From: Paracoccaceae bacterium
Lineage (GTDB): Bacteria > Pseudomonadota > Alphaproteobacteria > Rhodobacterales > Rhodobacteraceae
Length of the DNA stretch: 35,502 bases
Assembly (NCBI GenBank): GCA_024304855.1
Contig: JAMWZG010000010.1
Location: 1-35,502, forward strand
Reading direction: 5' to 3'
A program made the translations under genes and the position numbers. Shown one piece after another: positions 32,556-35,502 of this stretch. Position 1 is the stretch's first letter. Every line of letters begins with the position of its first letter. The notes beneath the pieces were generated by a model. That model worked only from the letters and a program-made list of their open reading frames with translations. It ran no database searches and was not told the DNA's origin.

Positions 32556-35337
32556 TCCGGCGCTGGTGTTGAAACCTCAATCCTTGCCAGCGGCACCGGA
32601 GGATCTGATCTGTCCGGCCAGGGCGATCTTTGACCCCGAGGATGTCGCACAGGCGCTGCATGACGCCACGGCGGGACTGGCCGCAGCCCAGATGCGGGCT
32701 GCGGTCGTTCCGGTCCTGTCGCGCGTCTTGCAGGATGGCCGCTCTGCCATTGCAGAGGCCTTTGCCGCCCGGCCCTTTGATGCGCGCCCCGTGACGCGCG
32801 CCTATGCCTGGTTGACAGATTGCATCGTGGCCTGCGCACAGGATGTGGCGGTGCGTCAGGTGCATCCGCTGTCCCAACCCAGCCCGAATGAGCGCATCGC
32901 GCTGATTGCCGTCGGTGGATATGGCCGGGGCGAGATGGCGCCGCAATCGGATGTGGACCTGCTGTTTCTGAGCCCGACCCGGATCACGCCTTGGGCCGAG
33001 GCGGTGATCGAGACGATGCTCTATATCCTGTGGGATCTGCGGCTGAAGGTGGGCCATGCCAGCCGCACGATCAAGGACTGCCTGCGTCTGGGGACCGAGG
33101 ATTTCACGATCCGCACCGCCCTGCTGGAGCACCGCTTTCTGGGCGGTGACGCGGATCTGGCCGCCGACCTGGACCGGCGGCTGAAGTCCGAGCTTTTCAA
33201 GGGCACCGCCCGCGACTTCATCGAAGCCAAACTGTCCGAACGTGATGCGCGCCATGAAAAGCAGGGCGGTCAGCGCTATATGGTCGAGCCCAATGTCAAG
33301 GAAGGCAAAGGGGGCCTGCGCGACCTGCAATCGCTGTTCTGGATCGCCAAATATCTGCACGGCGTGCAGAACCCCGAGGAGTTGGTGCGGATCAAGATGT
33401 TCCGTCCCGAGGAATACGCGACCTTCCAGAAGGCGGAAAACTTCCTCTGGGCGGTGCGCTGCCATCTGCATCTGATCACCGGGCGTCCTGCGGATCAGTT
33501 GACCTTCGACTTGCAGGTGCAGGTGGCCGAGCGGATGGGCTATGTCGATAAGGGCGGTCGCCGCGCGGTCGAGCATTTCATGCAGGATTATTTCCGCCAT
33601 GCCACATCGGTGGGTGATCTGACGCGGATATTCCTGACCAAGCTGGAGGCGCTTCACGTCAAGTCCGGCCCCTTGCTGGAACGGATCTTCCGCCGCACGC
33701 CCAAGGTCAAGGCCGGGTATCAGGTGATCCACAACAGGCTGGCCATCGAGAACGAGGCGGAATTCCTCAGGGACAAGCTGAACCTGCTGCGCCTGTTCGA
33801 GGAGGCGTTGCGCACCGGGATGCTGATCCACCCTGATGCCATGCGACTGGTCACGGCCAATCTGCATCTGATCGACGACGACCTGCGCACCCTGCGCGAG
33901 GCGCAACAGATCTTCATGGATCTGCTGCTGAAACACGGCAACCCCGAGCGGGCGCTGCGGCGGATGAACGAGCTGGGAATGCTGGCCGCCTTCATCCCCG
34001 AATTCGAACCCATCGTGGCGATGATGCAGTTCAACATGTATCACAGCTATACCGTGGATGAGCATACGATCCAGTGCATCCGCAATCTGGCCCAGATCGA
34101 GCGGGGCGAGCTGGTTGAGGAATTGCCGCTGGTTTCGGGCATTCTCAAGGCCGGGGTCAACCGCAAGGTTCTCTATATCGCGCTGCTGCTGCATGACATC
34201 GGCAAGGGCCGGACCGAGGATCACTCGGTTCTGGGGGCGCAGATCGCGCGGCGGGTGGCGCCGCGTCTGGGCCTGAACAAGGCCGATGCCGAAACCGTGG
34301 AATGGCTGGTGCGCTATCACCTGCTGATGTCCGACATGGCGCAGAAGCGCGACCTGTCGGACCCGCGCACCCTGCGGGATTTCGCCAAGGCGGTGAAGAC
34401 ACGCAAGCGGCTGGACCTGCTGACGGTGTTGACGGTCTGTGACATTCGCGGGGTCGGCCCGCAGACATGGAACAACTGGAAGGCGATGCTGATCCGGCAG
34501 TTGCACCGCGAGACGACCCGCGCGCTGGAGCATGGGTTGGAGGATCTGAACCGCGAGCATCGCGGGGCCGAGGCCAAGGCGAGCCTGCGCGACGCGCTCA
34601 AGGGATGGGATGCAGGGGCGCTCAAGACCGAACTGGGGCGGCATTATCCGCCCTATTGGCAGGGGCTGGACACGCGCACGCAGGTCGTCTTTGCCAATAT
34701 GCTGCGTGACCTGCCCGATGACGAGATCCGGATCGACCTTGTCCCGGACGAGGATCGCGACGCCACCCGCGCCTGTTTCGCCCTGTCGGATCATCCGGGC
34801 ATCTTCTCGCGGCTGGCCGGTGCGCTGGCGCTGGTGGGGGCGAATGTGGTCGATGCGCGGACCTATACCTCCAAGGACGGGTTCGCGACGGCGGTGTTCT
34901 GGGTGCAGGATGAAAGCGGCAGCCCCTATGACGCGACCCGCCTGCCCCGGTTGCGGCAGATGATCGACAAGACCCTCAAGGGCGAGGTGGTCACGACCGA
35001 GGCGATCAAGAGCCGCGACAAGATCAAGAAACGCGAGCGTGCCTTCCGCGTGGCGACCTCGATCACCTTCGACAACGAGGGGTCGGAAATCTATACGATC
35101 ATCGAGGTCGATACCCGCGACCGCCCCGGTCTGCTGTTCGACCTGACCCGCACGCTGGCCAATGCGAATGTCTATATCGCCAGCGCCGTGATCGCGACCT
35201 ATGGCGAGCAGGTCGTGGACACCTTCTATGTCAAGGACATGTTCGGGCTGAAGTTCCATTCGCTGTCCAAGCAGAAATCGCTGGAGCGCAAACTGCGCGA
35301 GGCGATCGAGAAGGGCGTGGAACGGGCGATTTCCTGA
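32515..35337 (+). CDS. glnD: [Protein-PII] uridylyltransferase/uridylyl-removing enzyme GlnD
   Basis: Nitrogen sensor that uridylylates PII proteins when glutamine is low and removes UMP when it is high. The 940-residue protein has the nucleotidyltransferase motif VGGYGRGEMAPQSDVDLLF near residue 140, a GlnE/GlnD-specific helical region, the HD hydrolase motif LLHDIGKGRTEDHS at about 558, and two C-terminal ACT domains (from about 755 and 860, the latter with VDTRDRPGLLFDL) that bind glutamine. The start is uncertain: TTG 32515 has AGGTGG 6 bases upstream; GTG 32539 with AAGAG is an alternative. It overlaps the LpoA-like gene and precedes murJ. Confidence 0.95.
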   Translation: MTLPQEPLVAPDSDPALVLKPQSLPAAPEDLICPARAIFDPEDVAQALHDATAGLAAAQMRAAVVPVLSRVLQDGRSAIAEAFAARPFDARPVTRAYAWLTDCIVACAQDVAVRQVHPLSQPSPNERIALIAVGGYGRGEMAPQSDVDLLFLSPTRITPWAEAVIETMLYILWDLRLKVGHASRTIKDCLRLGTEDFTIRTALLEHRFLGGDADLAADLDRRLKSELFKGTARDFIEAKLSERDARHEKQGGQRYMVEPNVKEGKGGLRDLQSLFWIAKYLHGVQNPEELVRIKMFRPEEYATFQKAENFLWAVRCHLHLITGRPADQLTFDLQVQVAERMGYVDKGGRRAVEHFMQDYFRHATSVGDLTRIFLTKLEALHVKSGPLLERIFRRTPKVKAGYQVIHNRLAIENEAEFLRDKLNLLRLFEEALRTGMLIHPDAMRLVTANLHLIDDDLRTLREAQQIFMDLLLKHGNPERALRRMNELGMLAAFIPEFEPIVAMMQFNMYHSYTVDEHTIQCIRNLAQIERGELVEELPLVSGILKAGVNRKVLYIALLLHDIGKGRTEDHSVLGAQIARRVAPRLGLNKADAETVEWLVRYHLLMSDMAQKRDLSDPRTLRDFAKAVKTRKRLDLLTVLTVCDIRGVGPQTWNNWKAMLIRQLHRETTRALEHGLEDLNREHRGAEAKASLRDALKGWDAGALKTELGRHYPPYWQGLDTRTQVVFANMLRDLPDDEIRIDLVPDEDRDATRACFALSDHPGIFSRLAGALALVGANVVDARTYTSKDGFATAVFWVQDESGSPYDATRLPRLRQMIDKTLKGEVVTTEAIKSRDKIKKRERAFRVATSITFDNEGSEIYTIIEVDTRDRPGLLFDLTRTLANANVYIASAVIATYGEQVVDTFYVKDMFGLKFHSLSKQKSLERKLREAIEKGVERAIS

Positions 35338-35356
35338 TCCGGACCGCGCCCACTGC

Positions 35357-35381
35357 CGCGCCCTCTTTCACGGGGGGCGCG
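35357..35381 (+). terminator. GC-rich hairpin after glnD
   Basis: CGCGCCC (35357-35363) pairs with GGGCGCG (35375-35381) around an 11-base loop. No T-tract follows, so it could be a weak terminator or only an mRNA structure between glnD and murJ. Confidence 0.35.
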
Positions 35382-35425
35382 CTTGGGATACTCCTGCCCC
35401 TGACACAGCAAAGGCAAGACGCGCC

Positions 35426-35502
35426 ATGAAACCCATCCGCCTGATCGCCGGCTTCATGACCGTGGGCCTGTGGACCCTGCTCAGCCGGGTGCTGGGCTTT
35501 GT
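35426..35502 (+). CDS. murJ: Lipid II flippase MurJ (MviN), N-terminal fragment
   Basis: The first 25 codons of a gene that runs off the right edge. The residues MKPIRLIAGFMTVGLWTLLS and the following RVLGF are typical of the alphaproteobacterial MurJ N-terminus, which forms the first membrane helix and the conserved Arg of the lipid-linked-precursor flippase. The position right after glnD agrees with the glnD-murJ order common in alphaproteobacteria. AAGG lies about 11 bases before the ATG. Confidence 0.85.
   Translation, partial: MKPIRLIAGFMTVGLWTLLSRVLGF

Noticed and set aside
32362..35259. Very long open frame (965 codons) on the minus strand opposite glnD
   Set aside because: It is a mirror of glnD in a high-GC genome. 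Its translation is rich in His, Arg and Gln with no recognisable domain, whereas glnD on the plus strand has all its domains.

Overview
The window is a high-GC, gene-dense stretch of a bacterial chromosome. Gene content and order point to an alphaproteobacterium of the family Rhodobacteraceae (Roseobacter/Rhodobacter-like). The main pointers are an RpoHII-type heat-shock sigma factor, the mreB-mreC-mreD-mrdA-rodA morphogene order, comM-gshB-yraN-rsmI next to an LpoA-like lipoprotein, glnD followed by murJ, and a 4Fe-4S bacterial photolyase. Almost every base is coding. I see no rRNA, tRNA, CRISPR array, insertion sequence or prophage. No stretch over 300 bases lacks a gene; the longest gaps are about 288 bp (21857-22144) and 246 bp (13232-13477).

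Layout: 1-61 is the tail of an unknown gene. An SDR dehydrogenase and an FeS photolyase (minus strand, GTGA overlap) are divergent from leuA. leuA is preceded by a short Leu-rich leader peptide whose stop codon lies inside a perfect 10-bp stem, an attenuator-like arrangement. After the leuA terminator come rlmJ (minus) and the divergent rod-shape operon mreB-mreC-mreD-mrdA(PBP2)-rodA, with a hydroxypyruvate-reductase-like gene at its end. An sseB-like gene and a 4Fe-4S uracil-DNA glycosylase (minus) separate this from a capsule/polysaccharide operon: kpsT-like ATPase, kpsE-like membrane protein, kdsA and a phosphohexomutase. A bidirectional terminator divides it from a minus-strand set: M3 oligopeptidase, membrane-anchored MoeB/ThiF-like protein and dUTPase.

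A secreted FG-GAP protein of unknown role then faces a minus-strand cluster of coaBC, a ChaN-like protein and rpoH (RpoHII type). Divergent from rpoH are cobU/cobP and a CobC-like phosphatase, followed by comM. gshB, yraN and rsmI run on the minus strand and are divergent from an LpoA-like lipoprotein gene, glnD and the first codons of murJ, which runs off the end.

Functionally this is mostly core genome: cell-wall elongation, DNA repair, leucine, CoA, glutathione and cobalamin metabolism, nitrogen control and capsule assembly. I found no clearly new multi-gene system. The most interesting signals are regulatory: the probable leaderless leuA leader peptide, a TGATCC element upstream of rpoH, TTAAC elements ahead of comM, and a 23-bp extragenic repeat present twice.
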